This document shows, piece by piece, positions 25,070-34,091 of a stretch of 64,000 bases of DNA. A program made the position numbers and the translations under genes. Position 1 is the first letter of the stretch, and every line of letters begins with the position of its first letter. The notes under the pieces were generated by a model. It made no database searches. It was not told the origin of the DNA and saw nothing but the letters and a program-made list of their open reading frames with translations. Source of the stretch: Nitrospira sp. GTDB taxonomy: Bacteria > Nitrospirota > Nitrospiria > Nitrospirales > Nitrospiraceae. The DNA lies in NCBI GenBank assembly GCA_018242725.1, contig JAFEBI010000014.1, positions 17,386-81,385 on the forward strand. Direction: 5' to 3'.

Positions 25070-25477
25070 ATGGATGGGATCACCCAAACAGGCTTGGAGA
25101 AGAGTCGGGCGTTCATGTCGGCACCATTATATATGGATCCTGGGACGCTGCTCCCCCCAAGTCAGCCGCATAATCATCCTAACCCATTGATGGTACAGGA
25201 TGTTATGAAGGAGCGTCAGAAACTGATCGAGGCCGGGAAACAGTTTGAGTCCTATTTTGTTTCGCATTTACTGAAGGTTATGAGAGAAACCGTCCCTCAG
25301 GGAGCGATAGCCAATAAACAGGGTGCGTATTTCCATTCATTCTATGATGAGGAAATCGGACGCCGAGCGGCAGAATCTGGGGGAATCGGCATTGCTCGAA
25401 TGGTTCAAGAGCACGCAGAAAAATATTTTTCAGGCTTCCCTATAAGACACTCAAGTTTTCCTGTGAGGGACCGATAA
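25070..25477 (+). CDS. flgJ: FlgJ-type rod-binding protein without muramidase domain
   Basis: This 135-residue protein (ATG at 25070) corresponds only to the N-terminal rod-capping half of FlgJ. The signature region is GKQFESYFVSHLLKVMRETV (about 58-77) and YDEEIGRRAAESGGIGIARM. The C-terminal glucosaminidase domain of the proteobacterial enzyme is absent, so peptidoglycan cleavage must come from another protein. The 3' end contains the sigma-28 promoter of the next operon. It closes the flgF-to-flgJ group. Confidence 0.88.
   Translation: MDGITQTGLEKSRAFMSAPLYMDPGTLLPPSQPHNHPNPLMVQDVMKERQKLIEAGKQFESYFVSHLLKVMRETVPQGAIANKQGAYFHSFYDEEIGRRAAESGGIGIARMVQEHAEKYFSGFPIRHSSFPVRDR
25451..25477 (+). 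promoter_or_regulatory. Sigma-28 (FliA) promoter for flgM-flgN-flgK-flgL
   Basis: TCAAGTTT (25451-25458), 11 bases, ACCGATAA (25470-25477). Each half differs from the enterobacterial consensus TAAAGTTT-N11-GCCGATAA in one base. It overlaps the flgJ stop codon and lies 72 bases before flgM, so the last codons of flgJ double as a promoter. Confidence 0.8.
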
Positions 25478-25549
25478 GAAACTCGACAGGGCCAAAGGGC
25501 ACTGATCGTTCAGGACACAAATTGGAGGAGTTGGGGAAGGAGTAGGACG

Positions 25550-25855
25550 ATGCAGATTTCAGGTCATGGGAAAGTTGACCATCTGGCAAAAGTGTTGCTT
25601 GGAGTGCATGAGGCTGAGAACACAGCTGCTCGGCAACCGACGGCTCAACCCAAGGCTGGCAAGGATGAGGTTCAGATCTCGGCTCAAGCAAAGGAACTGC
25701 AACGGATTCGAGAGTTGGTCAATCAGCCGGATTCATTGCGGGCAGAACATGTCGATCGCATCAAACGTTCTCTTGATAGCGGCACCTACGATATCAGTGG
25801 TCGCGCAGTCGGAGATGCGCTGATTAAACAGGTCCTGACCGACGCTGTACTCTAA
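25550..25855 (+). CDS. flgM: Anti-sigma-28 factor FlgM
   Basis: FlgM holds FliA inactive until the hook is complete and is then exported. The 101-residue protein has a disordered, polar N-terminus and a C-terminal sigma-binding part with VQISAQAKELQRIRELVNQP, followed by VDRIKRSLDSGTYDISGRAV. Start and length fit the family. It is expressed from its own sigma-28 promoter, giving the usual autoregulatory loop. Confidence 0.9.
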   Translation: MQISGHGKVDHLAKVLLGVHEAENTAARQPTAQPKAGKDEVQISAQAKELQRIRELVNQPDSLRAEHVDRIKRSLDSGTYDISGRAVGDALIKQVLTDAVL

Positions 25856-25916
25856 AGCGGCAGGAATCCACCTACGTTGGGCTGTCGCCGCAACGGATCC
25901 TTGATCTGGTCCATGG

Positions 25917-26441
25917 ATGGGCAGGTTTCCGATCGTGAATGTTTCAATCTCTCTCCATCAATTGAGCCATATTCTCGCCTGTGAATCAGTCCAGTGCGAT
26001 CTTTTGACGCAAAACATCATTCAAGAACGGGATGCCATCAAGCGGATGGCGCTCAGTGAATTTCTTGCCATCAGCAAGTCAAGAAGTTCGATTCTCGAAT
26101 CGCTTCATCATCTGAAAGATGAGTTAGATCTGCTGCTGAATAACCTCGCAAGTGTCCATCAGATTCCACAATCCAATCGAACAGTTACCGAAATACTGCA
26201 TCAGACTCAAGACCCTCAGGCCGGAGCGATTCTCCGGCAGTATGAGAAACTTGCGGAAAAGGTCCGGTCGGTCAAGCAAGATATCGGGGTGAACCAGATT
26301 CTGATCAACAATGTTCAATCGTTTCTGATGCGTGCCGCCGAAGCTCACCGGCAAGGGGCGACGGAAGAGGATTTGTACTCAGCATCTGGGGCTCCGGGTT
26401 TGGTTAGTCGTCAGGCTGTGTTGATCAAACGGAAAGGCTGA
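25917..26441 (+). CDS. flgN: Flagellar export chaperone FlgN
   Basis: FlgN is the cytoplasmic chaperone for the hook-filament junction proteins FlgK and FlgL, which are encoded directly downstream. The 174 residues are predicted almost wholly helical and contain the FlgN-type layout: LHQLSHILACESVQCDLL at the start, a long coiled coil (about 40-135), and a polar C-terminal tail. The start could also be GTG at 25935, which would drop six residues. Identity rests on helical pattern plus position and is good but not perfect. Confidence 0.8.
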   Translation: MGRFPIVNVSISLHQLSHILACESVQCDLLTQNIIQERDAIKRMALSEFLAISKSRSSILESLHHLKDELDLLLNNLASVHQIPQSNRTVTEILHQTQDPQAGAILRQYEKLAEKVRSVKQDIGVNQILINNVQSFLMRAAEAHRQGATEEDLYSASGAPGLVSRQAVLIKRKG

Positions 26442-26447
26442 GGGTCG

Positions 26448-28472
26448 ATGGGACTGGACTCGCTCATGAGCATCGGGAAGACGGCCCTGTTCACGGCTCA
26501 ACAGGCGTTGACGGTAACGGGCCACAACATCAGCAATGTCAATACACCGGGTTATTCCAGACAGCAAATCATGTTGACCGAACAACGACCGGCGGATGGC
26601 AGTCCCGGACAAGTCGGTACCGGCGTGAAGATCGCAGAAATCCGGCGGGCGGTTGATTCATTCCTTAATCGGGAGTTTACGGTCTCTCAGCAAGATCTTG
26701 GACAGTTCACGGTTGCGCAGGAGGAGCTCAGCAAGCTGGAGAGTCTTTTGGGCGATACAAACGGGAAGGGTTTGGCCGGACAATTGAACGAGTTTTTTAA
26801 AGCATTGCAGGATGCCTCCACGTCGCCGTCTCAGGTTACACCTCGTTCGGTCTTACTGGGGAAAGCGGCGACACTGGCCGTCTCATTCCATCAGCTCAGT
26901 GCGGACCTGACAAATACTCGCCAGGCGATTGACGTGCAGGTCGGCGTGACGATCAATGAAATCAATAGTCTTACAAAAAAGGTCGCTGAGCTCAATACGC
27001 AGATCAAGTCAGCTGAGGTCAGCGGCCAGAATGCGAATGATCTCCGGGATCAGCGCGATTTGGCCATCAATGATTTAGCGACGAGGGTTGAGGTTTCGAC
27101 ATTGGAACGTCCTGATGGTACCGTTTCCGTCTTCACGGCCCGTGGATTGATCTTGGTCGATCAAGAAACAACGCGCAATCTGGTGGGAGTGGAGTCTTCC
27201 GACAATCAAGGCTTGCTTGATGTCGGGTATGATATCGGAGGAAATCGGCCGGCTATCATTGGCGGTCTGATTTCCAGCGGGAAGCTTCGAGGACTCTTGG
27301 ATGTGCGCGATCAAACGATCCCCTCGGTCTTACAGGGAGTCGACGCATTAGCAGGATCTCTTTTGACGGAGGTCAATCAAGTTCACCGGCTTGGGTACGG
27401 ACTTGATGGTTCGACCGGGCAGGATTTTTTTGCAGGTCTATCGGTCACGACTAAGACGCCCACGACGAATACGGGGACCAGCTCAATCAGTAGCGGAATC
27501 GTCACGGCTCCAAGCAACTTGACATTCCACGACTACGAGATTCGATTCAGCGGTACCAACAGTTATGCGATCATCGATGCCACTACGGGGAATGGGATCA
27601 GAGGTAACTATACCGGAACTGCCCTCACTCCTCCAACGGTGGATGCGCCGGTGAGTCTCGTAACAGGAGTGAATGACACCCTGGTCGTGTCCGTCGATGG
27701 AACCACTTCAGGAACGATTACATTGAGCGGTGCAGCCTCACCTGGTCAGCCGTATGCCTCAGGCTCTGCGCTTGCCGCCGAACTCGAGGGCAAGATCAAT
27801 GCGGATTCAACGCTTTCCGGAGCCGGCCGCAAGGTGACCGTGCATTTCGATAGCACGACGAATCGGTTGGTACTGCAATCCGCCACGATTGGCGGTACTA
27901 GTTCAGTTGATGTGACAGGTGGGACGGCAAGGGCCAGCCTCGGTCTCTCCGGAGGTACCAGCACTGCGGCATCAGGCACATATAGCGGCCCTCAAACGTT
28001 CCACGTCGATGGTATCGCCGTAACAGTTTCTGGCGCTCCGGCAGCAAACGATGTCCTGAAGTTTAACTCACGGGAAAATGCAGCTCGTGATTTATCCGTT
28101 GTGTTATCCGATCCCACGAAGCTGGCTCTGTCGTCGACACGCGCAGGGGTTCCTGGAAATAATCAGAACGGAATTGCTCTGGTTGCTCTTCAATCCAAAG
28201 CCGTCGTTGGGCTCAGCAATGCGACGTTTTTTGATGCGTATCGAAAGACAGCCAGTGATCTTGGCGTTGCGTCGCAGGTTGCCAGCCAGCGCTTCGACGC
28301 CGAGAATGTTCGCAACGAACAATTGCAAACGTTTCAGTCCCAGGTTTCTGGTGTGTCGCTCGATGAAGAGCTGGTCAATTTACTAAAGTATCAGAGGGCA
28401 TTTCAGGCAGCCTCTCGTTTGATCACTGCCGCCGATGAGATGATGGCGACCTTGATCTCGCTCAAACAATAG
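26448..28472 (+). CDS. flgK: Hook-filament junction protein FlgK (HAP1)
   Basis: FlgK is the first junction protein between hook and filament. The 674 residues have the axial N-terminus (TAQQALTVTGHNISNVNTPG, then YSRQ) and a C-terminal helix with SLDEELVNLLKYQRAFQAAS and RLITAADEMM. Between about residues 355 and 510 it holds an inserted Gly/Thr/Ser-rich beta region, including a motif starting near 401 (LVTGVNDTLVVSVDGTTSG) that recurs in FlgL. This insertion makes it longer than the E. coli protein (about 550 residues). Confidence 0.95.
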   Translation: MGLDSLMSIGKTALFTAQQALTVTGHNISNVNTPGYSRQQIMLTEQRPADGSPGQVGTGVKIAEIRRAVDSFLNREFTVSQQDLGQFTVAQEELSKLESLLGDTNGKGLAGQLNEFFKALQDASTSPSQVTPRSVLLGKAATLAVSFHQLSADLTNTRQAIDVQVGVTINEINSLTKKVAELNTQIKSAEVSGQNANDLRDQRDLAINDLATRVEVSTLERPDGTVSVFTARGLILVDQETTRNLVGVESSDNQGLLDVGYDIGGNRPAIIGGLISSGKLRGLLDVRDQTIPSVLQGVDALAGSLLTEVNQVHRLGYGLDGSTGQDFFAGLSVTTKTPTTNTGTSSISSGIVTAPSNLTFHDYEIRFSGTNSYAIIDATTGNGIRGNYTGTALTPPTVDAPVSLVTGVNDTLVVSVDGTTSGTITLSGAASPGQPYASGSALAAELEGKINADSTLSGAGRKVTVHFDSTTNRLVLQSATIGGTSSVDVTGGTARASLGLSGGTSTAASGTYSGPQTFHVDGIAVTVSGAPAANDVLKFNSRENAARDLSVVLSDPTKLALSSTRAGVPGNNQNGIALVALQSKAVVGLSNATFFDAYRKTASDLGVASQVASQRFDAENVRNEQLQTFQSQVSGVSLDEELVNLLKYQRAFQAASRLITAADEMMATLISLKQ

Positions 28473-28488
28473 AGAGAGGAGCGTTCTC

Positions 28489-30267
28489 ATGCGCGTCACT
28501 GACCAACAGATATTCGGGGTTCTCGTCAATAACTATCAGAGAGCCCGGTTGAAAGAGATGGAACTGCACGAGCACCTGGCCACCGGGAAACAAGTTCTGC
28601 AGCCGTCTGATGACCCAGGCCGGTTCAATCAGATACTGGAGAAGCAGACAACGCTGGCCAAGCTTGAACAACGCATTCGCAATGTGGCGACAGCGACCAC
28701 ACGTATCGATTTGGCCGACACATCTCTCCAAGGTACGACGACGACGCTCTCACGGATCAGAGAATTGGCTGTTCAGTTTGCTTCCGACACCAATGGTGCG
28801 CCGGAGCGAATAGCCGGGGCACGTGAAATCGGGACCCTTCTTCAACATCTGCTTCAGCTGGGAAATGCTGAATTTGAGGACAACCAACCGGTTTTCGGAG
28901 GAACAAGCCGACATGGATTTGCCGCGGGGTTGACGCTGTCGACGCCGGTTACAGTGACGGATGCTGTTGCGGATTCTTTGATCGTGAAGATAGATGGTGT
29001 GACATCAGGAACAATTGATCTGACCAGCGGAACCGAGACGTTCAATGGGTCAGAATTAGCCGCGAGAGTACAAAGCCGTATCAATGCGGATTCAATACTG
29101 AGTGCTGCTGGGAAAAGTGCTTCCGTTAGCTATACTGATGGCAGGCTGGTCGTCACTTCTGACTCAAGCGGTTCGACCTCAAGCGTTGAGGTGTTGAGCG
29201 GTTCGGCTCGTGCATTGCTCGGCTTCAATGGAGGAAGTGCTGGTTCCGGTGAATCGACGTTTTCGTCGACCGTGACAACGAATGTGGGTGCCGCAAACAG
29301 TGGTGGGGCAGTGGTGTCGCAAGGACAGATCATCGACACGAGCGCAACGTCTTTTGACAACTATGTGGTCAGATTCACCGGACCAGGGAATTTTGATGTA
29401 CTCGATATTTCGGCACCGGTCACGGCGGTTCCTAATTCCGCCAACACCGGTCGCATTGGCTCAATTGATGCCGGAATCATTGATCCTCAACGTGCGACGC
29501 TAGATGCATACGAGATACAGTTTACGTCTCCGTCCCAATATTCCGTCCGGAACACGACGACCGGTGCGACGCTCTCAACCGGAAACTCTTATGTATCCGG
29601 AGGGGCCATCGAATTCGACGGTCTCCGTGTAGTGCTCTCGAACGTGCAGGGAAACGGACCAGCTACAGGAGATCGACTCGCCGTCGCCGTCGCTCCGAAA
29701 CCAGTGCTCACCAACCGGACCTACACGTCCGGTGATCCCATCCAGTTTGATGGAATCCAGGTTCGAATCACTAACGGCGCCTCAGCGCCAGTGGCAGGGG
29801 ATCTATTTCATGTTGTGAGTCAAACAAAATATGCCGGTGATTCGGGTAGTCAGCAGGTGGAGGTGGCGGATGGAGAGGTCGTCACGACCAACATGCCCGG
29901 CGATCGAGTGTTTAGCGGTTCCGATATCAACGTATTCGACACGGTTCAACAACTTCTTGCGGCACTGCGAGGAAATTTCAAAGCTGGTATCAGAGAGAGT
30001 CTTGGTGGGCTCGATCGAGCGATCAGCCAAGTGACGGCCGGCCATGGTACCATCGGCGCCTTGGCCAATCGATTAGAGGCCACTTCCGCCGCATTAGATG
30101 ATACTAAATCAATAGCTACGAATGCCCTGTCGTCATTGCAAGACATTGATCTGGCAAAAACCATATCCGAACTGACCTTACAAGATTATGCCCTTCAGGC
30201 GGCCGGCCAGACGCTGTCGCGGATCTTTGACAACTCCCTTCTGAAATATTTACCCTCTCAAGTGTAG
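28489..30267 (+). CDS. flgL: Hook-filament junction protein FlgL (HAP3), enlarged
   Basis: FlgL is the second junction protein. At 592 residues it is far longer than usual (about 300-400). Residues 1-130 are flagellin-like (RVTDQQIFGVLVNNYQRAR and LATGKQVLQPSDDPGRFNQI) and the last 90 residues form the C-terminal flagellin-like helix (DIDLAKTISELTLQDYALQ). The extra middle (about 150-450) consists of beta modules: one shared with FlgK (SLIVKIDGVTSGTIDLTSG), then two copies of a YxIxF motif (FDNYVVRFTG and LDAYEIQFTS). These are probably exposed on the filament base. Confidence 0.9.
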   Translation: MRVTDQQIFGVLVNNYQRARLKEMELHEHLATGKQVLQPSDDPGRFNQILEKQTTLAKLEQRIRNVATATTRIDLADTSLQGTTTTLSRIRELAVQFASDTNGAPERIAGAREIGTLLQHLLQLGNAEFEDNQPVFGGTSRHGFAAGLTLSTPVTVTDAVADSLIVKIDGVTSGTIDLTSGTETFNGSELAARVQSRINADSILSAAGKSASVSYTDGRLVVTSDSSGSTSSVEVLSGSARALLGFNGGSAGSGESTFSSTVTTNVGAANSGGAVVSQGQIIDTSATSFDNYVVRFTGPGNFDVLDISAPVTAVPNSANTGRIGSIDAGIIDPQRATLDAYEIQFTSPSQYSVRNTTTGATLSTGNSYVSGGAIEFDGLRVVLSNVQGNGPATGDRLAVAVAPKPVLTNRTYTSGDPIQFDGIQVRITNGASAPVAGDLFHVVSQTKYAGDSGSQQVEVADGEVVTTNMPGDRVFSGSDINVFDTVQQLLAALRGNFKAGIRESLGGLDRAISQVTAGHGTIGALANRLEATSAALDDTKSIATNALSSLQDIDLAKTISELTLQDYALQAAGQTLSRIFDNSLLKYLPSQV

Positions 30268-30284
30268 AGCTTTGTAACCGATAG
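30258..30284 (+). promoter_or_regulatory. Sigma-28-like promoter upstream of csrA
   Basis: TCAAGTGT (30258-30265), 11 bases, ACCGATAG (30277-30284). Each half keeps 6 of 8 consensus bases, at exact spacing. It overlaps the end of flgL and lies 35 bases before csrA. A small inverted repeat (TAGGG/CCCTA, 30282-30299) follows it in the csrA leader. Confidence 0.55.
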
Positions 30285-30319
30285 GGTTATGAAGCCCTAT
30301 ATAGCCAGGGAAGGCCGGT

Positions 30320-30565
30320 ATGCTGGTACTGACCCGTCGATGTGGAGAAAGTGTCACGATTGGCCCTGATATCAGGGTCGTCGTACTTGGCCTCAAAAGC
30401 GGGCAAGTTCGCTTGGGGATTGAAGCTCCTTCGGCGGTCGCTGTTCATCGGGAGGAAGTCTACGCACGGATTCAAGAAGAGAATCGCTTGGCGGCCAAAA
30501 CTCAAGCGGTTCCCCTCGATGCGTTTCGCCGACTGATCCCAGGAAAGCGTGGAATGGTCTCATAA
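30320..30565 (+). CDS. csrA: Translational regulator CsrA
   Basis: CsrA binds GGA motifs in mRNA leaders and blocks or stabilises translation. The 81 residues begin with the canonical [20 protein letters not shown] and contain [20 protein letters not shown] with the RNA-binding region LGIxAPxxxxVHREE. The C-terminal tail after residue 60 is longer than in E. coli. It overlaps or adjoins fliW (10-base gap), the conserved CsrA-FliW pair. The fliC leader at 49.47 kb carries a likely target. Confidence 0.95.
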   Translation: MLVLTRRCGESVTIGPDIRVVVLGLKSGQVRLGIEAPSAVAVHREEVYARIQEENRLAAKTQAVPLDAFRRLIPGKRGMVS

Positions 30566-30575
30566 GGATGTCGAG

Positions 30576-31058
30576 ATGAAATGCAGATCGACCCGATTTG
30601 GGGCATTCGAAGTCTCGGACGACAGCATTGTCCGGTTTCCCGTAGGTTTGTTGGGATTTCCGGATTCCCAACGGTATGTCATTCTGGATCATGACACAGA
30701 GGCTCCGTTTAAATGGCTCCAATCGATCGATGAGCCTGGGTTGGCATTCGTGATTCTTGATCCCGCCATATTCCAGACCGATTATCATGTCAGTGTGCCA
30801 GCCGATATTCTAGCCAAGATGAACAACGGGAAAGAGGACGATCTGGCATTGGCGATCATCTTGACCATTCCGTCTGACGATCCAGCTCACATTACGGCAA
30901 ATCTACGCGGTCCGTTGGTCATGAGCCACAAGACGAGATTAGGCACACAGTTGGTACTCTCTGAAGAATATCCGACCAGGTTTCCGCTCTTTCCTGCATC
31001 GCACTCCCAGTCATCAATCTCCGTAGAGCCACGGTCTGCTGCAAAGTGTCCTGCATAA
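30576..31058 (+). CDS. fliW: Flagellar assembly factor FliW (CsrA antagonist)
   Basis: FliW binds CsrA and frees flagellin mRNA; flagellin itself sequesters FliW, forming a homeostatic loop. The start at 30576 has AAGGA seven bases upstream. The 160 residues contain the FliW hallmarks IVRFPVGLLGFPDSQRYVIL, FKWLQSIDEPGLAFVILDP and the C-terminal LRGPLVMSHKTRLGTQLVL. Neighbouring csrA strengthens the assignment. Confidence 0.95.
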   Translation: MKCRSTRFGAFEVSDDSIVRFPVGLLGFPDSQRYVILDHDTEAPFKWLQSIDEPGLAFVILDPAIFQTDYHVSVPADILAKMNNGKEDDLALAIILTIPSDDPAHITANLRGPLVMSHKTRLGTQLVLSEEYPTRFPLFPASHSQSSISVEPRSAAKCPA

Positions 31059-31202
31059 GATCGCGTGACTATGCCACCCTGCGTAATCCGCGTTGTTCAT
31101 GACGGTTTGTGATGAAGCGTGAGCGGTTCACGCTTCACTGACGAAGACTATTCGCGTCGCAGCATGGGCCATTAAAGTAGAAGCGCTCGTGGATATTGCG
31201 AG
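31059..31202. other. Convergent intergenic region with repeat-family sequence
   Basis: This gap separates fliW (+) from the hybrid kinase (-). It holds the hairpin at 31114-31136 and the words TTCACGCTTCAC and GTTGTTCATGA, which recur in the gaps near 53.0 and 57.3 kb. No gene is seen. Confidence 0.5.
31114..31136. terminator. Bidirectional hairpin between fliW and the hybrid kinase
   Basis: GAAGCGTGA (31114-31122) and TCACGCTTC (31128-31136) form a perfect 9-bp stem with a 5-base loop. Placement between convergent genes suggests a two-way terminator. Its right arm belongs to the dispersed TTCACGCTTCAC family. Confidence 0.5.
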
Positions 31203-34091
31203 TCAAGCGGCTGCTTGTGTCAGGGCAGGGTACCCATTGCGATAGGATTCCAGTACTTGGACCAGTCGTGCGACTTCGACCTCAAGTTGCGCGTACACGG
31301 GAGGAGCGTCATGAAGTGCTTGAAGGCGACCGACTGCCTCAAGGCGACTGGCGATCAACCCAACCTCCGAGGCACAGAGATTTCCTGCGGTTCCTTTAAA
31401 TGTGTGTGCGGATCGTTCGACGGCGGACGAATTTCCATCAGCCAGGGCCGTTCGAATGTCGGCCAGCATCGTTTGATAACGATCCAAAAAGAGACGGATG
31501 AGTTGGCCAAACAACTCATTGTCACTCCCAATGTTTTGATACATTTGTACGTGGTCGAAAATGCCTTGAGCAGGATCGGTAGCGCCAGAAGGCAGCACCG
31601 GCTTGGTTGCTTGGAGCTTCTGAGGTGGAGCCGGCGTCCAGCGCGCAAGTGCAGCCCGTAGTTCGTCGAGCTTGATCGGCTTCGAGAGGTAGTCATCCAT
31701 GCCCGCGGCTAAGCAACGCTCACGATCGCCTTGCATGGCATTGGCGGTGACGGCGATGATTGGTATATGCCGGTGAGTTTCAAGCGACGAGTTGCAGGTT
31801 TTATCAGGGCCGCCTGTATCGTCCGGACCAATGTCGGACGCTTCGCGTTCACGAATGATTCGGGTTGTCTCAAAGCCGTCCATGAGGGGCATCTGACAAT
31901 CCATCAGGATGGCGGCATATCGTCCTTTTGCCAGTGCCGCCAAGGCTTCCTGCCCATTATCGACGACATCCGATCGGTATCCCAGTTTCTCGACCATCCG
32001 AACGGCAAGCTTCTGGTTGATAATATTGTCTTCTACCACCAGCACATGTTGGTGCTGAACGTTCTCAGCAACGGTGTGTCTCGTGACCAGTTGCGGGACA
32101 ATGGCACCGATCTGCTCGGTTGTCCGTTCTTGATCATCCTGTATCCCAAGAACGGTTCGGAGACACCCCCGTAACTCATCGTGACGCACAGGTTTGGGGA
32201 GGTAGCCCATTGCGCCGGAAGAGCGAGCCTGTTCGGCATGCCCGCGCTGGAGAATGGACGTCATGACCACAAGACGTGTAGGTGACCTCTCCGGATGACT
32301 GTTGAGCTCGCGCGCGAGCTGTAAGCCGTCTTTCCCCGGCATGATGACGTCCAAAATGGCGAGATCGTACGGTGTCCCTCTCTGATTGGCCTCTGTAATA
32401 CGTTGCCAGGCCGACTCGGCATCTTCGGCCAGGTCGTCCACCATTCCCCATCCGGAAACGAGATGGTGGAGAATCATGCGATTCGATTCATTGTCGTCCA
32501 CAATCAGGACCCGTTTCCCTGCGAGTTCACCGGACGGAAGAATGGCACGGGGAGAGCCGGCCTGTTTCTGAAAGCGCGCCGTACACCAGAAAGTACTTCC
32601 TTGACCTTCGATGCTACGGACTCCAATCTGACCTCCCATCAGCTCCACCAACTGTTTAGAAATCGAGAGACCCAGGCCGGTTCCCCCATATTTTCTTGTC
32701 GTTGAACTGTCGGCTTGAACGAACGGGCGAAAGAGCTTGTCGATCGTCGCCGAACTCATGCCGATTCCGCTGTCCGTGACTTCGAATCGGATGACCACGG
32801 TATGCGTGAAGTCTTCCTCAAGATACGCTTGGAGGGCCACATCTCCTTTGTCCGTAAATTTCACGGCATTGGCAACCAGATTGGTGAGGACCTGCCGGAG
32901 GCGTCCTGGGTCCCCTTTAAGCCCTGTCGGAACGGCTGCGTGTACCAATCCGGTAAGTTCGATTCCTTTGGTCTCGGCCCGCTCGGCAAACTGTGCTAAT
33001 ACCTGTTCCACGGTGGTTCTTAGATTGAAATCCAAGCACTCTAACTCCAGCTTCCCGGCTTCGATTTTGCTGCATTCCAGCACGTCGTTGATCAACTGCA
33101 ACAGGGCTTCACCGCACTGACGAATGGTTTCAGCATAGGAGTGCTGTTCAGGCGTCAACGGAGTCTCCATCAGCAGGCTCGTCATGCCGATCACGCCGTT
33201 CATGGGTGTGCGCAATTCATGGCTGACTGTGGCCAAGAATGCAGACTTCACGCGTGCCGACTCCGTCGCCTTCTCAAGCGCCTGATCGAGACGTTGATTG
33301 CTCTCCGCAAGTTGGGTGGCAGTCTCTTGGAGTGCCTGTTGTGTCGTATAGACGGTGGTCATGTCCGTTGCGTACCCGCGGACAACCCCGTGGGGGAGGA
33401 CCGGACAAAAGGTCCATGAAAAACTGGCATGAGGAAGCGTGACTTTTTCCCCATGCAGGATTTGGCCGGTTGAGAGACATCGCTGGATGATCGTCATGAG
33501 CTGAGCAGGTGCCACGCTGGGAAACCCTTCGAGACTATAACCGAATCGAGAGAGCAGCGAAATCATGGCGGGGTTGGCATACAAGAGGCTGCCATGTCGG
33601 TCCAACTCAATCATGGGTGAAGGACTCTCATGCGCAATGGCGGCGAGGCGGTCGCGCTCGTGCTTGACCTCCATTTCTTGAGACAAGTCCCGTATGCAGA
33701 TCATCAGCACAGTAACGTTGCCGAACATGTTGGGGGTACATGTCCATTCCACTGGAAGGGCAGTGCCCGTCCGTTTCATATAGAGCTGTTGCCTCGAGGC
33801 AATTGGCTGACCGCTTCGTAATACCCTGGTGAGTTGTGCCGTGATTAAGGCCGCATCGGACGCCGTGAGCGTCGACCAGAAGGCGGGAAAGGATTGCTTC
33901 ATGGGAATCCGTGATCGTGGTCCCAGGAACCGGCGTCCTTCCCGGTTGACGGCGAGGATTGTGAGGTCGGGGTTAAGGATAAGGGCACCAATCGGCAAGT
34001 CCTCAAGCACGTCAGCAAGGGTGGGAATGTGCCACGAGTCGACTGTCGTTCGACGGCGGGATGGTCCGTGTTTTCTCTGGGATTGCGGCAT
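31203..34091 (-). CDS. Hybrid sensor histidine kinase: PAS-PAS-HisKA-HATPase-REC-REC-HPt
   Basis: A 962-residue cytoplasmic (no clear transmembrane helix) hybrid kinase. Domains in order: two PAS domains (about 25-130 and 145-255), HisKA with the phospho-His in SHELRTPMNG (His291), HATPase (NLVANAVKFTDKGDV, DSGIGMS, GGTGLGLSISKQLVELMGG), REC1 (starting RVLIVDDNESNRMI), REC2 (starting HVLVVEDNIINQKLAVRMVE) and a C-terminal HPt (SAHTFKGTAGNL, His896). Both REC domains retain acidic pockets and a D-x-x-MP motif. It starts at TAATG overlapping the HD-GYP gene, so the pair is co-translated, probably from a sigma-28 site at 35.4 kb. The phosphorelay output is unknown. Confidence 0.9.
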   Translation of the reverse strand: MPQSQRKHGPSRRRTTVDSWHIPTLADVLEDLPIGALILNPDLTILAVNREGRRFLGPRSRIPMKQSFPAFWSTLTASDAALITAQLTRVLRSGQPIASRQQLYMKRTGTALPVEWTCTPNMFGNVTVLMICIRDLSQEMEVKHERDRLAAIAHESPSPMIELDRHGSLLYANPAMISLLSRFGYSLEGFPSVAPAQLMTIIQRCLSTGQILHGEKVTLPHASFSWTFCPVLPHGVVRGYATDMTTVYTTQQALQETATQLAESNQRLDQALEKATESARVKSAFLATVSHELRTPMNGVIGMTSLLMETPLTPEQHSYAETIRQCGEALLQLINDVLECSKIEAGKLELECLDFNLRTTVEQVLAQFAERAETKGIELTGLVHAAVPTGLKGDPGRLRQVLTNLVANAVKFTDKGDVALQAYLEEDFTHTVVIRFEVTDSGIGMSSATIDKLFRPFVQADSSTTRKYGGTGLGLSISKQLVELMGGQIGVRSIEGQGSTFWCTARFQKQAGSPRAILPSGELAGKRVLIVDDNESNRMILHHLVSGWGMVDDLAEDAESAWQRITEANQRGTPYDLAILDVIMPGKDGLQLARELNSHPERSPTRLVVMTSILQRGHAEQARSSGAMGYLPKPVRHDELRGCLRTVLGIQDDQERTTEQIGAIVPQLVTRHTVAENVQHQHVLVVEDNIINQKLAVRMVEKLGYRSDVVDNGQEALAALAKGRYAAILMDCQMPLMDGFETTRIIREREASDIGPDDTGGPDKTCNSSLETHRHIPIIAVTANAMQGDRERCLAAGMDDYLSKPIKLDELRAALARWTPAPPQKLQATKPVLPSGATDPAQGIFDHVQMYQNIGSDNELFGQLIRLFLDRYQTMLADIRTALADGNSSAVERSAHTFKGTAGNLCASEVGLIASRLEAVGRLQALHDAPPVYAQLEVEVARLVQVLESYRNGYPALTQAAA

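Noticed and set aside
31059..31202. CRISPR-like array from TTCACG repeats
   Set aside because: The repeat words are short, irregularly spaced, and scattered over 30 kb without spacers or cas genes.
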